64,000 nucleotides of DNA from Ruminococcus sp. (GCA_017456845.1 JAFTIP010000015.1:44572-108571), one strand, 5' to 3'; shown: positions 26,180 through 36,579, counted from the stretch's first letter. Made by a program: numbers and translations. The notes: generated by a model from the letters alone, not told the origin.

Positions 26180-27551
26180 TTGCTAAAAACTCCGTAACAT
26201 ACTTAATTTGTGCCTCAACGGACTCAACAGAAGTACCGCCCTTGGAAATACGCTTTTTAACACAGGTTTCAAGGGAGATTTCTTCATAAACATCCTCTTC
26301 GAAAAGGTCACTGAGCTCTTTGTAGCTTTCAAAAGGAAGCTTTTCAAGAACTGTGTTTTTCTCGATGCAGTAGGCTACTGTCTGGCCAACAAGCTTGTAG
26401 GCACTTCTGAAGGGCATTCCCTTCTTAACCAGATAGTCTGCTAAATCTGTAGCGTTTATGAAGCCTTTTGAGGCGGCATTTATCATATTGTCGCGAAGAA
26501 CTGTCATAGTGGCAATCATAGGAGCAGCAACGTTTAAGCACATTTTAACTGTTTCCAAAGCGTCGAAAATGCACTCCTTGTCCTCCTGCATATCTTTGTT
26601 ATATGCAAGGGGTAAGCCTTTCATAACGGTAAGGAGAGCCATTAAGTCACCATAAACTCTGCCTGTTTTACCGCGGATAAGCTCTGCCATATCGGGGTTC
26701 TTCTTCTGAGGCATAATTGATGAGCCTGTGGAGTAGGCATCAGAAAGTTCTATGAATTTAAACTCCCAGCTTGACCAGAGAACAACCTCTTCACTTAAAC
26801 GTGAAAGGTGCATCATCATTGTAGCATAAGCTGAAAGAAGCTCAAGACCGAAATCTCTGTCGGAAACACCATCAAGAGAGTTAAGTGTTACTGAGTCAAA
26901 ACCTAAAAGACTTGCCTCTAAGTCTCTGTCGGTATCGTATGTGGTACCAGCCAAAGCACAACAACCTATGGGTGACTGGTTCATACGCTTTAAGGCATCT
27001 TTGATTCTGCCTAAATCTCGGATAAACATCATAGCATAAGCCATAAGATGATGTCCGAAAGTAATAGGCTGGGCACGCTGTAAGTGAGTGTAGCCGGGCA
27101 TAATAGCATCTTTGTTTTCCTCTGCCTTTTCTTTTAAGGCTTCGATAAGGTTTTTAACAAGAGCTACAACCTCTTCGTTCTCATCTCTTAAATAAAGACG
27201 TAAATCAAGAGCTACCTGGTCATTTCGGCTTCTTGCTGTGTGAAGTCGCTTACCGCACTCGCCTATTCTATTGGTGAGCTCGGATTCTATAAACATATGG
27301 ATATCTTCGGCGTTCATATCAAACTGAAGTTTGCCTGACTCAATATCAGAAAGGATAGAACCGAGACCCTCAATAATGGTCTCGGCATCCTCTTTTGAGA
27401 TAATACCCTTAGATGCAAGCATAGTAGCGTGAGCTACTGAGCCTTTTATATCTTGCCTGAACATTTTACTGTCAAAGCTGATGGAAGAGTTGAAGTCGTC
27501 TGCTGTTTTATCAAGAGCAGTTAAAAATCTGCCCGCCCAAAGTTTATCCAT
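26172..27551 (-). CDS. argH: Argininosuccinate lyase
   Basis: 459 residues. Splits argininosuccinate to arginine and fumarate. N-terminal KLWAGRF, TARSRNDQVALDLRLYLRD, GYTHLQRAQPITFGHHL and the superfamily signature GSSIMPQKKNPDMAELIRG are present. Length is normal. Second gene of the operon, 24 bp after argG. Confidence 0.97.
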   Translation of the reverse strand: MDKLWAGRFLTALDKTADDFNSSISFDSKMFRQDIKGSVAHATMLASKGIISKEDAETIIEGLGSILSDIESGKLQFDMNAEDIHMFIESELTNRIGECGKRLHTARSRNDQVALDLRLYLRDENEEVVALVKNLIEALKEKAEENKDAIMPGYTHLQRAQPITFGHHLMAYAMMFIRDLGRIKDALKRMNQSPIGCCALAGTTYDTDRDLEASLLGFDSVTLNSLDGVSDRDFGLELLSAYATMMMHLSRLSEEVVLWSSWEFKFIELSDAYSTGSSIMPQKKNPDMAELIRGKTGRVYGDLMALLTVMKGLPLAYNKDMQEDKECIFDALETVKMCLNVAAPMIATMTVLRDNMINAASKGFINATDLADYLVKKGMPFRSAYKLVGQTVAYCIEKNTVLEKLPFESYKELSDLFEEDVYEEISLETCVKKRISKGGTSVESVEAQIKYVTEFLAND

Positions 27552-27575
27552 AAGGGAATCCTCGTTTTCTAAAAA

Positions 27576-28808
27576 TTATTTTACGCCGTTCTTAGCCTTC
27601 ATCTTAGCGTAAACCTTTGTGGGAAGACCGTAAAGGTTGATGAAGCCTGCGCTGTCCTTCTGGTCGTAAACCTCATCCTCGTCAAATGTTGCAATTTCGG
27701 GATCGTAGAGAGAGTAAGGAGAAGAAACAGAAGCATTAATCATATTGCCCTTGTAGAGCTTAAGCTTAACGTCGCCTGTAACAAAACGCTGAGTTGTTTT
27801 AACGAATGAAAGAATAGCCTCTGTGAGAGGTGTAAACCACTGAGCATTGTAGCAAAGCTCAGCAAGCTTCTGAGCAACAAGTGCTTTATAGTGAGCTGTC
27901 TCTTTATCAAGGCAAATGGACTCAAGAACTGAGTGAGCCTTGTAAAGAATAGCACCGCCGGGAGTTTCGTAAACACCGCGGCACTTCATACCAACAAGAC
28001 GGTTCTCAACAATATCAAGAAGACCGATGCCGTTTGCACCGCCAAGCTTGTTAAGTGTGGAAACCAGCTCTGTAGCGTTCATTTCTTTGCCGTCAACTGC
28101 TGTGGGAACGCCCTGCTCGAAGTGAATTGTTACATATGTGGGAACATCGGGAGCCATCTCGGGAGAAACGCCCATCTCAAGGAAGCCGGGCTTGTTGTAC
28201 TGAGGCTCGTTTGTGGGGTCCTCAAGGTCTAAACCTTCGTGAGAAAGGTGCCAGATGTTCTTATCTTTGGAATAGTTTGTTTCACGGTTAATCTTAAGGG
28301 GAACGTTATGTGCCTCTGCATACTCGATTTCCTCTTCACGGGATTTGATATCCCACTCACGCCAAGGAGCAATAATAGGCATATCGGGAGCAAATGCCTT
28401 GATAGCCATTTCAAAACGAACCTGATCATTACCCTTACCTGTGCAACCGTGGCAGATAGCGTCTGCACCCTCTGCAATTGCAATCTCAGCAATTCTCTTT
28501 GCAATGGGAGGACGAGCAAAAGCTGTACCAAGCATATACTCCTCATAAAGTGCACCTGCCTGTACACAGGGGAACACGTAATCTGTGAGGAATTCTTCTG
28601 TAAGGTCTTCAATATAGCACTTTGAAGCGCCGGTTTTAATTGCCTTTTCCTCTAAGCCTTCAAGCTCGTCAGCCTGACCAACGTTACCTGAAACAGCGAT
28701 AATCTCGGGGTTGTTGTAGTTTTCCTTAAGCCAAGGAATGATGATAGAAGTATCAAGACCGCCGGAGTATGCAAGTACTACTTTTTTGATTTCTTTTTTG
28801 TTATTCAT
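27576..28808 (-). CDS. argG: Argininosuccinate synthase
   Basis: 410 residues. ATP-dependent condensation of citrulline with aspartate. The P-loop is [18 protein letters not shown]; other marks are [21 protein letters not shown], and the [23 protein letters not shown] region (shown in part). First gene of the operon with a strong RBS (GGAGGC) and a promoter overlapped by ARG boxes. Confidence 0.97.
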   Translation of the reverse strand: MNNKKEIKKVVLAYSGGLDTSIIIPWLKENYNNPEIIAVSGNVGQADELEGLEEKAIKTGASKCYIEDLTEEFLTDYVFPCVQAGALYEEYMLGTAFARPPIAKRIAEIAIAEGADAICHGCTGKGNDQVRFEMAIKAFAPDMPIIAPWREWDIKSREEEIEYAEAHNVPLKINRETNYSKDKNIWHLSHEGLDLEDPTNEPQYNKPGFLEMGVSPEMAPDVPTYVTIHFEQGVPTAVDGKEMNATELVSTLNKLGGANGIGLLDIVENRLVGMKCRGVYETPGGAILYKAHSVLESICLDKETAHYKALVAQKLAELCYNAQWFTPLTEAILSFVKTTQRFVTGDVKLKLYKGNMINASVSSPYSLYDPEIATFDEDEVYDQKDSAGFINLYGLPTKVYAKMKAKNGVK

Positions 28809-28837
28809 AATTCTGCCTCCATAATTTTCATTTGGTA

Positions 28838-28872
28838 TGCATAAATATTAGCACAATATGTATATTTATGCA
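28838..28872. promoter_or_regulatory. Double ARG box (ArgR operator) over the argG promoter
   Basis: Perfect 11-base inverted repeat TGCATAAATAT (28838-28848) and ATATTTATGCA (28862-28872). The right-hand site TGTATATTTATGCA (28859-28872) matches the ARG-box pattern TGNATWWWWATNCA exactly; the left one (from 28838) matches in its first half. The start-to-start distance is 21 bp, the classical spacing of paired ARG boxes. The sites cover both the -35 and the -10. Confidence 0.78.
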
Positions 28873-28873
28873 A
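28845..28873 (-). promoter_or_regulatory. Sigma-A promoter of the arginine operon
   Basis: Minus strand: -35 TTGCAT (28873-28868), 17-bp spacer, extended -10 TGC-TAATAT (-10 hexamer 28850-28845). The transcript would start near 28838, about 30 bp ahead of argG. Confidence 0.78.
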
Positions 28874-29048
28874 GCTTTTTATTTAATTATTTTTAAAATC
28901 GTATTTTTGACCTATATAGACGATTTTAGTACCTTTGTTTTGTGTAATATAACAATAAACCACCTTAATTATCATTATATTAACCTTTTTTCTGCGAACT
29001 CAAGATTGCTTATCTGATATATCGTCCGTAAATCCGATTGACAATTTA

Positions 29049-29073
29049 TGCATTAATATGCAATATTTATGCA
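29049..29073. promoter_or_regulatory. Distal ARG-box cluster upstream of the arg operon
   Basis: TGCATTAATATGCA (29049-29062) is an exact, fully symmetric match to TGNATWWWWATNCA, and a further half-site pair runs on to 29073. The centre is about 205 bp from the promoter operator. A weaker promoter (TTGTCA, 17 bp, TATATC; 29044-29016) begins just downstream on the minus strand. The rest of 28874-29048 holds no recognisable gene or hairpin. Confidence 0.6.
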
Positions 29074-29733
29074 TTACTGGCGAGTATACTCGGCACTGCC
29101 GTCAAAAACTAACGTATCATCTGAAATCTCATATGTACTTACAAGCTCCTGTGAACCCTCGCCTGCGTCATAAGTAAAATACACTTTGCCGTCCTTTTCG
29201 ATATAAGTATAATCAATACGGGACACGTACTCAAGCTCTCCAAAATCCATGGTATAGCTTGCAGTTCCATCTGAATTAAAGGTGTAGCTGTCGTTGTATT
29301 CTGCGTTAGCCCAAGTACCGATAAGCGGATTTTTTGAATCAAAATCTTCGTACACTTTAAGTTCAGGTGTAACATATTCAGCTTTTTTAAGAGTCTGGAT
29401 CGTTCCTTGACCGTTATCAAAGGTAGCCTTATTGCCATCTATGGTGTAATCGAGCTCGCCTGCCATGTAATAAAAATTTGAAGTATACGTACGGCTGCCG
29501 TCAGCATTAACCTTAAAGTCAGCCTCTCCTTCAAAAGATACCGAACCGCGAACAACCTTAACCTGAGCATCTTTAGTGAAGATATAATATTCGGTGTGGC
29601 TTTCATCTTCTAACTGCCATGCTCCTACCAAATCTATATCAACATTCGACTTGTTGTCGTCAGCTTTATTATTACAACCGACAAACAGTGTAGAAACAAG
29701 AACAAACAATAGAATTAAAGCAAACTTTTTCAT
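29074..29733 (-). CDS. Lipoprotein with two lipocalin-like repeats
   Basis: 219 residues. N-terminal signal with lipobox LFVGC (Cys about 20). The mature part has two similar beta-rich units, each opening with a G-W/T-W motif: LVGAWQLEDESHTEYYIF and LIGTWANAEYNDSYTF. This looks like tandem lipocalin-like or DUF5640-type domains that often bind hydrophobic ligands; no ligand can be inferred. The ATG at 29733 is chosen over a TTG at 29748 because it sits directly at the MKKFALILL signal. Monocistronic, with its own promoter. Confidence 0.75.
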   Translation of the reverse strand: MKKFALILLFVLVSTLFVGCNNKADDNKSNVDIDLVGAWQLEDESHTEYYIFTKDAQVKVVRGSVSFEGEADFKVNADGSRTYTSNFYYMAGELDYTIDGNKATFDNGQGTIQTLKKAEYVTPELKVYEDFDSKNPLIGTWANAEYNDSYTFNSDGTASYTMDFGELEYVSRIDYTYIEKDGKVYFTYDAGEGSQELVSTYEISDDTLVFDGSAEYTRQ

Positions 29734-29762
29734 AGTTTTCACCGCCAAGCATTATTAGATTT

Positions 29763-29791
29763 ATTATACTAAATTTACCGAAAAAAGTCAA
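29763..29791 (-). promoter_or_regulatory. Sigma-A promoter for the lipoprotein
   Basis: Minus strand: -35 TTGACT (29791-29786), 17-bp spacer, -10 TATAAT (29768-29763). The -35 begins within the T run of the groEL terminator. Confidence 0.78.
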
Positions 29792-29800
29792 TAAAACAAA

Positions 29801-29828
29801 AAGCGGATGCTTTTAAAGGCATCCGCTT
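29801..29828 (-). terminator. Terminator of the groESL operon
   Basis: Perfect 10-bp stem (29819-29828 with 29801-29810), 8-base loop, then a T-rich stretch on the minus strand. Confidence 0.9.
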
Positions 29829-29845
29829 GAAAGATATTAAATTTA

Positions 29846-31486
<1,641 letters not shown>

Positions 31487-31489
31487 CTA

Positions 31490-31774
31490 TTATTCAACAA
31501 CAGCCAGAATATCGGACTGTCTTACGATTGTGTATTCCTCGCCGTCAAGCTTAACCTCTGTGCCGGAATACTTGGATGTGATAACCTTGTCGCCAACGTT
31601 TACGTACATTGTAACCTCTTTGCCGTCAACAACACCACCGGGGCCTACTGCAATTACGTTAGCAAACTGGGGTTTCTCCTGAGCAGCTGTTGAAAGAACA
31701 ATGCCGCTTGCTGTGGTCTGCTCGGCGTTATCCACCTTAAGCACAACCCTGTCGAGTAAAGGTTTAATAGTCAT
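31490..31774 (-). CDS. groES: Co-chaperonin GroES
   Basis: 94 residues. N-terminal IKPLLDRVVLKV, mobile-loop region TTASGIVLSTAAQEK, and GGVVDGKEVTMYVNVGDKV followed by YSGTEVKLDGEEY. Normal length and position directly before groEL, with an RBS (AAGGAGG) upstream. Confidence 0.97.
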   Translation of the reverse strand: MTIKPLLDRVVLKVDNAEQTTASGIVLSTAAQEKPQFANVIAVGPGGVVDGKEVTMYVNVGDKVITSKYSGTEVKLDGEEYTIVRQSDILAVVE

Positions 31775-31807
31775 ATATATCCTCCTTTTTCATATAAAAC
31801 AAAATAA

Positions 31808-31834
31808 TTAGCACTCTGTATCTTAGAGTGCTAA
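31808..31834. promoter_or_regulatory. CIRCE element (HrcA operator)
   Basis: Perfect TTAGCACTC, 9-base spacer, GAGTGCTAA, located 33 bp upstream of groES. This is the consensus HrcA-binding inverted repeat; hrcA itself is not in the window. Confidence 0.95.
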
Positions 31835-31838
31835 TTAT

Positions 31839-31867
31839 ATTTTATACCATATTTTGTAAAAAATCAA
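31839..31867 (-). promoter_or_regulatory. Sigma-A promoter for groESL
   Basis: Minus strand: -35 TTGATT (31867-31862), 17-bp spacer, -10 TAAAAT (31844-31839). CIRCE covers the start site just downstream. Confidence 0.65.
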
Positions 31868-31914
31868 GTATATTTTGAAAGCTACCTAAAAACTTTTAAT
31901 GAACAAAATGTTAA

Positions 31915-32931
31915 TCAGGAGGTTTTCACAAACACAGCTGAGTCCTTTATATCATCAGGAAGTGTTAATTTATAATTTTTCTGTACTTTGGAATTTACTA
32001 CAACTGTGCAATCTGTTGCATATTCAACAGGAATCTGAGATACTGTTTTCAGCGAGCGAAGCAGAATAACCGAAAGCTCACCTGCACTATAGCCGATATG
32101 CTCATAATCAGTAATACAAGTAGCCAAACATCCTGACTCAACGAGTTCAGAACTTTCGGCAAAAACAGGAACTTTCTTTTCCTTTGCCAGTTTTAACGTT
32201 TCTTTAAGCCCTGATTTTATCAAAGCATCATCAGTAAGATACAAAACATCGCACTTTTCAAGGGCTGTTTCAAGCTCATCGTAGTAATCGCTTTCCGTAA
32301 GAGCAGGATACATAGTAAACTTAACTTCTCGGGTCTGAGCCTCACCGCTTGCAAGATTAGCTGAAAAAATAGAATCTTCGTCAGCACCATTATAAAGGCA
32401 ACCAATACGTTTTGTATCAGGATATAATGTGGTAATAAGTTCAATCTGCTCAAAAACAGGCGAATAGTCACATACACCTGTTACGTTTGCCTCAGGTTTT
32501 TCACAGGACTTTACAAGCTTTGAACCCACAGGGTCACTGACACATGAGAACACAACAGGAATTTCGGCTGTTGCAGATTTTGCGGCAACAGCGGCATCTA
32601 CACCGATTGCATATATAACATCAGGGGTTTCATCAACAATAGCTGCGGCGGCTTTTGCAAGTTCTTCTTCTGCCTTGCAATCAGTATGGATAAGAATATA
32701 ATTATCGCCTTCTGTATATCCGTTGGACGAAAGCGCTGATATAAATCCATCATAGGCACTTTGGGTACTGTCGCCTATATTGCAACTTAGCACAGCAACC
32801 TTCTGTAACGGTACCTCTGTGGTGGTTTCGGTAGGTTCTATGTCTTGAGTCGAGCTACAAGCAAACAAAGACAAAGAAACTACAACTACAAGAATAAGGG
32901 CAAGGGTCTTTTTTAATAAGGTTATTCTCAT
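31915..32931 (-). CDS. ABC transporter substrate-binding lipoprotein (PF04392 type)
   Basis: About 338 residues. Signal with lipobox LSLFACSS, a Thr/Glu linker, then a periplasmic-binding fold of the ABC_sub_bind family: FISALSSNGYTEG, the DVIYAIGVDAAVAAK and IPVVFSCVSDPVGSKLV segments, and SAGELSVILL. Homologs are usually followed by a permease and an ATPase; none is adjacent, so this is an orphan. The start at ATG 32931 gives a proper signal peptide; a GTG at 32946 overlaps the preceding stop (GTGA). The ligand is unknown, with some family members binding tryptophan. Confidence 0.82.
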   Translation of the reverse strand: MRITLLKKTLALILVVVVSLSLFACSSTQDIEPTETTTEVPLQKVAVLSCNIGDSTQSAYDGFISALSSNGYTEGDNYILIHTDCKAEEELAKAAAAIVDETPDVIYAIGVDAAVAAKSATAEIPVVFSCVSDPVGSKLVKSCEKPEANVTGVCDYSPVFEQIELITTLYPDTKRIGCLYNGADEDSIFSANLASGEAQTREVKFTMYPALTESDYYDELETALEKCDVLYLTDDALIKSGLKETLKLAKEKKVPVFAESSELVESGCLATCITDYEHIGYSAGELSVILLRSLKTVSQIPVEYATDCTVVVNSKVQKNYKLTLPDDIKDSAVFVKTS

Positions 32932-32942
32932 TATTAAATCAC

Positions 32943-34067
32943 TCACTCTGTTTTAAAATACATATAAAGCTGGCACTTAAGCATTCCGTTATAAAGCTTT
33001 CGGCGTTTATCAGCTTCTCTACCGAAACATTTCTCGAAATCATCATCCGGAGTAATGATTGCATAGCTCCAGCCTTGCTTTTTCTTAAAGCGTTTACCAA
33101 GGGTATAATAAAGCTCCTCAGCTTCATTAATAGAGAGCATACGCTCGCCGTAAGGCGGGTTGGTAATAAGAGTACCTCTGGGCTCAGAAGGAATAAAATC
33201 TTTAACGTCTTGCTGTATAAAAGTAATTCTGTCGGCAACACCTGCTTTTGTGGCGTTGGACTTTGCTATTCTTAAGGACTCAGCGTCAATATCAAAGCCT
33301 GTTGCTTTGAAATTACATTCTGTAATACGCATTGCCCTTGCATCTTCCCTTTCTTTTACCCAAAGCTCTTTAGGTATGCACGCCCAATTTTCGGCGGCAA
33401 AGTTTCGCTCGGCACCAGGAAATATTTTCATGGCGGCTAAAGCGGCTTCAATAAGAATAGTTCCGCTGCCGCACATAGGGTCAACCACAAAATGGTCTTT
33501 TCTTACCTTTGAAAGGTCAACCATTGCGGCAGCCAAAGTTTCTTTAATGGGAGCATCATTTGACTCTGCACGGTAACCTCTTTTATAAAGTCCTACACCT
33601 GTGGTATCAAGCATAATGCTGGCTCTGTCTTTACGGATAAGGAACTTAATCTGATGCACGCCTCCGCTTTCGTCAAGCCAATCGGTTTTGCGAATTCGGC
33701 TAAGACGCTTTGCCACAGCTTTTTTTATTATCTTTTGGCAATCAGGAACACTGTAAAGCTTTGAATCCAAAGTCTGACCCGATACTGGAAACGCTTCGTT
33801 TTCTAATATAAAATTTTCAAAAGGAAGTTTTTCCACTCCGTTGAAAAGCTCCTCAAAGCTTCTGGCGGTAAACTCACCTAAAAGTACTACAATACGTTCA
33901 GCAAAGCGTGAACGGATATTGGCACGGATTAAAATATCGTAACCGCCTTTAAAGAGGACTCTGCCGTTCTGAGCTTCAACATTTTCGGCACCCATAAATT
34001 TAAGTTCATTTGCCACAAGCTTTTCCAAGCCGAAAAGACAAGGTGCACACATTGTAAATTTTTGCAT
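32943..34067 (-). CDS. THUMP-domain rRNA guanine-N2 methyltransferase family (RlmL/YpsC-like)
   Basis: 374 residues. N-terminal THUMP RNA-binding region, then a Rossmann SAM-methyltransferase with DPMCGSGTILIEAAL and the catalytic motif TNPPYGERM. It corresponds to the N-terminal half of E. coli RlmL, which methylates G2445 of 23S rRNA, the single-domain form seen in Firmicutes. The exact target base is inferred. It lies beyond the hpf terminator, at the end of the long minus-strand series. Confidence 0.88.
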   Translation of the reverse strand: MQKFTMCAPCLFGLEKLVANELKFMGAENVEAQNGRVLFKGGYDILIRANIRSRFAERIVVLLGEFTARSFEELFNGVEKLPFENFILENEAFPVSGQTLDSKLYSVPDCQKIIKKAVAKRLSRIRKTDWLDESGGVHQIKFLIRKDRASIMLDTTGVGLYKRGYRAESNDAPIKETLAAAMVDLSKVRKDHFVVDPMCGSGTILIEAALAAMKIFPGAERNFAAENWACIPKELWVKEREDARAMRITECNFKATGFDIDAESLRIAKSNATKAGVADRITFIQQDVKDFIPSEPRGTLITNPPYGERMLSINEAEELYYTLGKRFKKKQGWSYAIITPDDDFEKCFGREADKRRKLYNGMLKCQLYMYFKTE

Positions 34068-34099
34068 AATTATCTCCGTTAGAGTGAATTAAATAAAAA

Positions 34100-34117
34100 G
34101 GTGGGGATATCCCCACC
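34100..34117 (-). terminator. Terminator after hpf
   Basis: Perfectly self-complementary GGTGGGGATATCCCCACC followed by TTTTT on the minus strand. Confidence 0.85.
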
Positions 34118-34134
34118 CTTATTACATTTATATT

Positions 34135-34677
34135 TTAATCATCAGCCGGCTCAAGCAAACCGTAGGAACCGTTCTTTCTGATGTATACTACGTTGATGAG
34201 ATTTGTGTCGGCGTTTAAGAACATATAGAACTGGTGGCCGACCATTTCCATCTGTAAAATTGCTTCTTCAACAGAAACAGGTTTGAGAGGAATCTGCTTG
34301 CGGCGAACAATGTCAAGCTCTTCGGCATCTTCCATATCAACATCTTCCTCAGCGGGGGCTACAAAAAGGTCGTCAATAGAACCTGTCTTAATACGCTTCG
34401 AAAGTCTTGTTTTATGCTTTCTGAGCTGACCTGAGATAAGGTCTGTTACTTTATCTAAAGCATCATTCATCTCAGGCATAGTAGACTCGGCACGGAAAAC
34501 CATAGAATTATCCTTAATGGTAATTTCAACAGTCTGACGATTTTTCTCCAAGGTTACCACAACAGTAGCCTCGGCGTTATCAGAGAAAATCTTAGAGAAT
34601 TTGTTGAGTTTCTGCTCAACCCTATCCTTAAAGTTATCTCTCAGGTTAACCTTTCGTGCTACATAAGTAATCTTCAT
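34135..34677 (-). CDS. hpf: Ribosome hibernation promoting factor, long form
   Basis: 180 residues. N-terminal HPF/YfiA domain (about 1-100; ITYVARKVNLRDNFKDRVEQKLNKF in part) and the C-terminal dimerisation tail (about 125-175; IVRRKQIPLKPVSVEEAI and FYMFLNADTNLINVVYIR). The long form joins two 70S ribosomes into inactive 100S dimers. Good RBS (AAGGAGG) before the ATG. It follows the S1 protein gene by 26 bp. Confidence 0.95.
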   Translation of the reverse strand: MKITYVARKVNLRDNFKDRVEQKLNKFSKIFSDNAEATVVVTLEKNRQTVEITIKDNSMVFRAESTMPEMNDALDKVTDLISGQLRKHKTRLSKRIKTGSIDDLFVAPAEEDVDMEDAEELDIVRRKQIPLKPVSVEEAILQMEMVGHQFYMFLNADTNLINVVYIRKNGSYGLLEPADD

Positions 34678-34703
34678 AGAATTAGCCTCCTTTTAGGAAT
34701 ATT

Positions 34704-35201
34704 TTATTTTCTGCCGCCGTGGCCTCTTCGGCTGTAACCGCGGCTTTCACCGCCTCTTTTGAGGTCGGAAAATTTGTCTTGGCTGGATTTTTTGAACTTG
34801 TTCATCATATCCTCAAAGCCTTGATTTGTAGATATTGTTTCTTCCCAGTATTCCTCAGGCGGAACATTAGGATTAAACTGAGGCTTTTGCTCAGGCTTTT
34901 TAGGTGTGAACTTACGTTCAGTATTCTGGGGTCTGGGTCTTGTGCTCTGCTGAGGCTTTTCTTCTCTGGGCTGAGCCTGCTTGATAGAAAGAGCAATTTT
35001 GCCGTTCTCAGCAATTGAGATAACCTTAACCTTAACGGTTTGTCCCACAGTAAAGAGCTCGTTTATATCCTTAACAAAGCCGTTTGACACCTCTGATATA
35101 TGCACAAGGCCATCAGGGCCGTCAGGCAGGCTTACAAAAGCTCCAAAATTTGTTATACTTGTGATTTTTCCTTCGTAAATGCTTCCCTTTTCCGGTTTCA
35201 T
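34704..35201 (-). CDS. S1-domain RNA-binding protein (YabR-like)
   Basis: 165 residues: one S1 domain (about 1-72; GSIYEGKITSITNFGAFVSL, DGLVHISEVS, GQTVKVKVI, GKIALSIKQA) and a long, basic, Pro/Arg/Gly-rich low-complexity tail. It occupies the yabR position after divIC, as in Bacillus. The function is probably RNA binding; the target is unknown. Confidence 0.88.
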   Translation of the reverse strand: MKPEKGSIYEGKITSITNFGAFVSLPDGPDGLVHISEVSNGFVKDINELFTVGQTVKVKVISIAENGKIALSIKQAQPREEKPQQSTRPRPQNTERKFTPKKPEQKPQFNPNVPPEEYWEETISTNQGFEDMMNKFKKSSQDKFSDLKRGGESRGYSRRGHGGRK

Positions 35202-35230
35202 ACTTTTCCTTTCGATTTAACAGGCTTAGA

Positions 35231-35542
35231 TTAATCGCCTGAAGAATTTATAAAAACACGCTCGCCGCTTTTAACATAGTCGTTATCCCTTGCAACCTTG
35301 GTGGCGTATTTTAGATACTCCACATCAGAATAAACAACAGCCTCAAGCTCAGCGTTTTTCATCTCCTGAATTTCAATCTCGTGCTGTAACGCTGCAAGCT
35401 GGGTACGTTTTTCGGCAGTTTCGGAATAAATACCTGAAACAGTATACACAAACACACCAAGAAAAATTACAACTACAAGACTGAAAAAAATATATAACAA
35501 AGGATTGCGTTTTTTATTTGATTTTAAAACTTTGAGTTCCAT
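35231..35542 (-). CDS. divIC: Septum formation initiator DivIC/FtsB family
   Basis: 103 residues: short basic cytoplasmic N terminus, one transmembrane helix (about 15-38), then an extracytoplasmic coiled coil (TAEKRTQLAALQHEIEIQEM) and a compact C-terminal end YVKSGERVFI. It would act in the divisome with DivIB and FtsL. Synteny with yabQ and the S1 gene supports the call. Confidence 0.85.
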   Translation of the reverse strand: MELKVLKSNKKRNPLLYIFFSLVVVIFLGVFVYTVSGIYSETAEKRTQLAALQHEIEIQEMKNAELEAVVYSDVEYLKYATKVARDNDYVKSGERVFINSSGD

Positions 35543-35559
35543 ATACGCACTCCTTTCAG

Positions 35560-35994
35560 TTAATTTGCGGACTTAGCCTTTTTATTTACTTTAATATACA
35601 ACATCTTTTGCCTTGCTTTCAATAGTTTTTTGAGAAATACTGAGATATTTTTTTGAAAACTTCGTTTAATTTTGCTAAAGGCTTTAAACGCAAGCGTAAA
35701 AAGCTTATAGATAAGAAATCCCAGAGTATATTTAAAAACAACAACACCTGCAACCTCACCCGCTACAACAAAATAGCGAACAAAGCCATCTGTAAAACCA
35801 ATGCTGAAAAGGCAGGTGACAGCAATAAACACAAGCATATATAATACATCAAAAACAACCGTTGGTATTTTACGGTTAGAAAACAGAGTTCGCAGACATT
35901 TAAACACCATATATAAAGCCCCAAGCAACAAACCGCACAGCACAGAGCAAAGAAAAGTATAAGTTTGGTCAGTAAGTTTTACATCAAGCATCAC
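35560..35994 (-). CDS. yabQ: Spore cortex biosynthesis protein YabQ
   Basis: 144-residue membrane protein with about four hydrophobic segments in the first 95 residues and a very basic C-terminal tail. YabQ is needed for spore cortex formation in Bacillus. Similarity by eye is modest, but the yabO-yabP-yabQ-divIC order is diagnostic. The GTG at 35994 forms a GTGA overlap with the yabP stop; the ATG one codon later is an equally possible start. Confidence 0.82.
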   Translation of the reverse strand: MMLDVKLTDQTYTFLCSVLCGLLLGALYMVFKCLRTLFSNRKIPTVVFDVLYMLVFIAVTCLFSIGFTDGFVRYFVVAGEVAGVVVFKYTLGFLIYKLFTLAFKAFSKIKRSFQKNISVFLKKLLKARQKMLYIKVNKKAKSAN

Positions 35995-36263
35995 TTAAAA
36001 ATCCTTGCCATAATAGATTTTTTCTCACTGCCTGCAAGGTAATGCATCGACGAAATTTCCCCATCTATAACTACCTCTGCTGTTTCTAAAGAAAGCTTGC
36101 TTATATGAAGAGACGATCCCTTAACGATAAGCACACCAAGAGTAGTAACGATGTTTACTGTTTCCTCATCAAAGCCCTGTACATCCACCACACCACTAAG
36201 ACTAAGCAGTTTGCGATTATCAAGAGTCAAGTTATGAGGTCTGACCTGAGTATTATCCAACAT
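35991..36263 (-). CDS. yabP: Sporulation protein YabP
   Basis: 90 residues of the YabP/YqfC family: PHNLTLDNRKLLSLSGVVDV, VNIVTTLGVLIVKGSSLHI and a C-terminal EVVIDGEISSMHY. Required for spore cortex or coat assembly in known spore formers. Sits between rqcP and yabQ. Confidence 0.92.
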   Translation of the reverse strand: MLDNTQVRPHNLTLDNRKLLSLSGVVDVQGFDEETVNIVTTLGVLIVKGSSLHISKLSLETAEVVIDGEISSMHYLAGSEKKSIMARIFK

Positions 36264-36310
36264 ATAAAAAACCTCCGTACAAATATAATAATTTATACGA
36301 AGGCACTTAC

Positions 36311-36559
36311 TTATTTATTACTGACGGCACTATACATCGCTGCAGCATCGTCCTTTTTTGCATACTCGTTGATAGACTCAACCTTGACGGCAATTTTTCG
36401 CTCGCCAAATGTGATTTCGATAACGTCGCCTACAGCAACATTGTAGGAAGCCTTTGCAACTTTGCCGTTTACGGTGATTTTTCCGCCGTCGCAGGCGTCG
36501 TTGGCAACTGTGCGGCGTTTGATAAGACGGGAAACTTTAAGGTATTTGTCAAGTCTCAT
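36311..36559 (-). CDS. rqcP: S4-domain RNA-binding protein RqcP (YabO)
   Basis: 82 residues, essentially a single S4 domain: [19 protein letters not shown] and [21 protein letters not shown]. In Bacillus RqcP works with RqcH to add C-terminal alanine tails in ribosome quality control. The gene context (mazG, hup, yabP) matches. Confidence 0.9.
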   Translation of the reverse strand: MRLDKYLKVSRLIKRRTVANDACDGGKITVNGKVAKASYNVAVGDVIEITFGERKIAVKVESINEYAKKDDAAAMYSAVSNK

Positions 36560-36579
36560 ATATCCTCCTAAAATTCAAA

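Noticed and set aside
28239-28625. Open frames on both strands inside argG
   Set aside because: Shadows of a highly conserved enzyme gene; no independent start signals.
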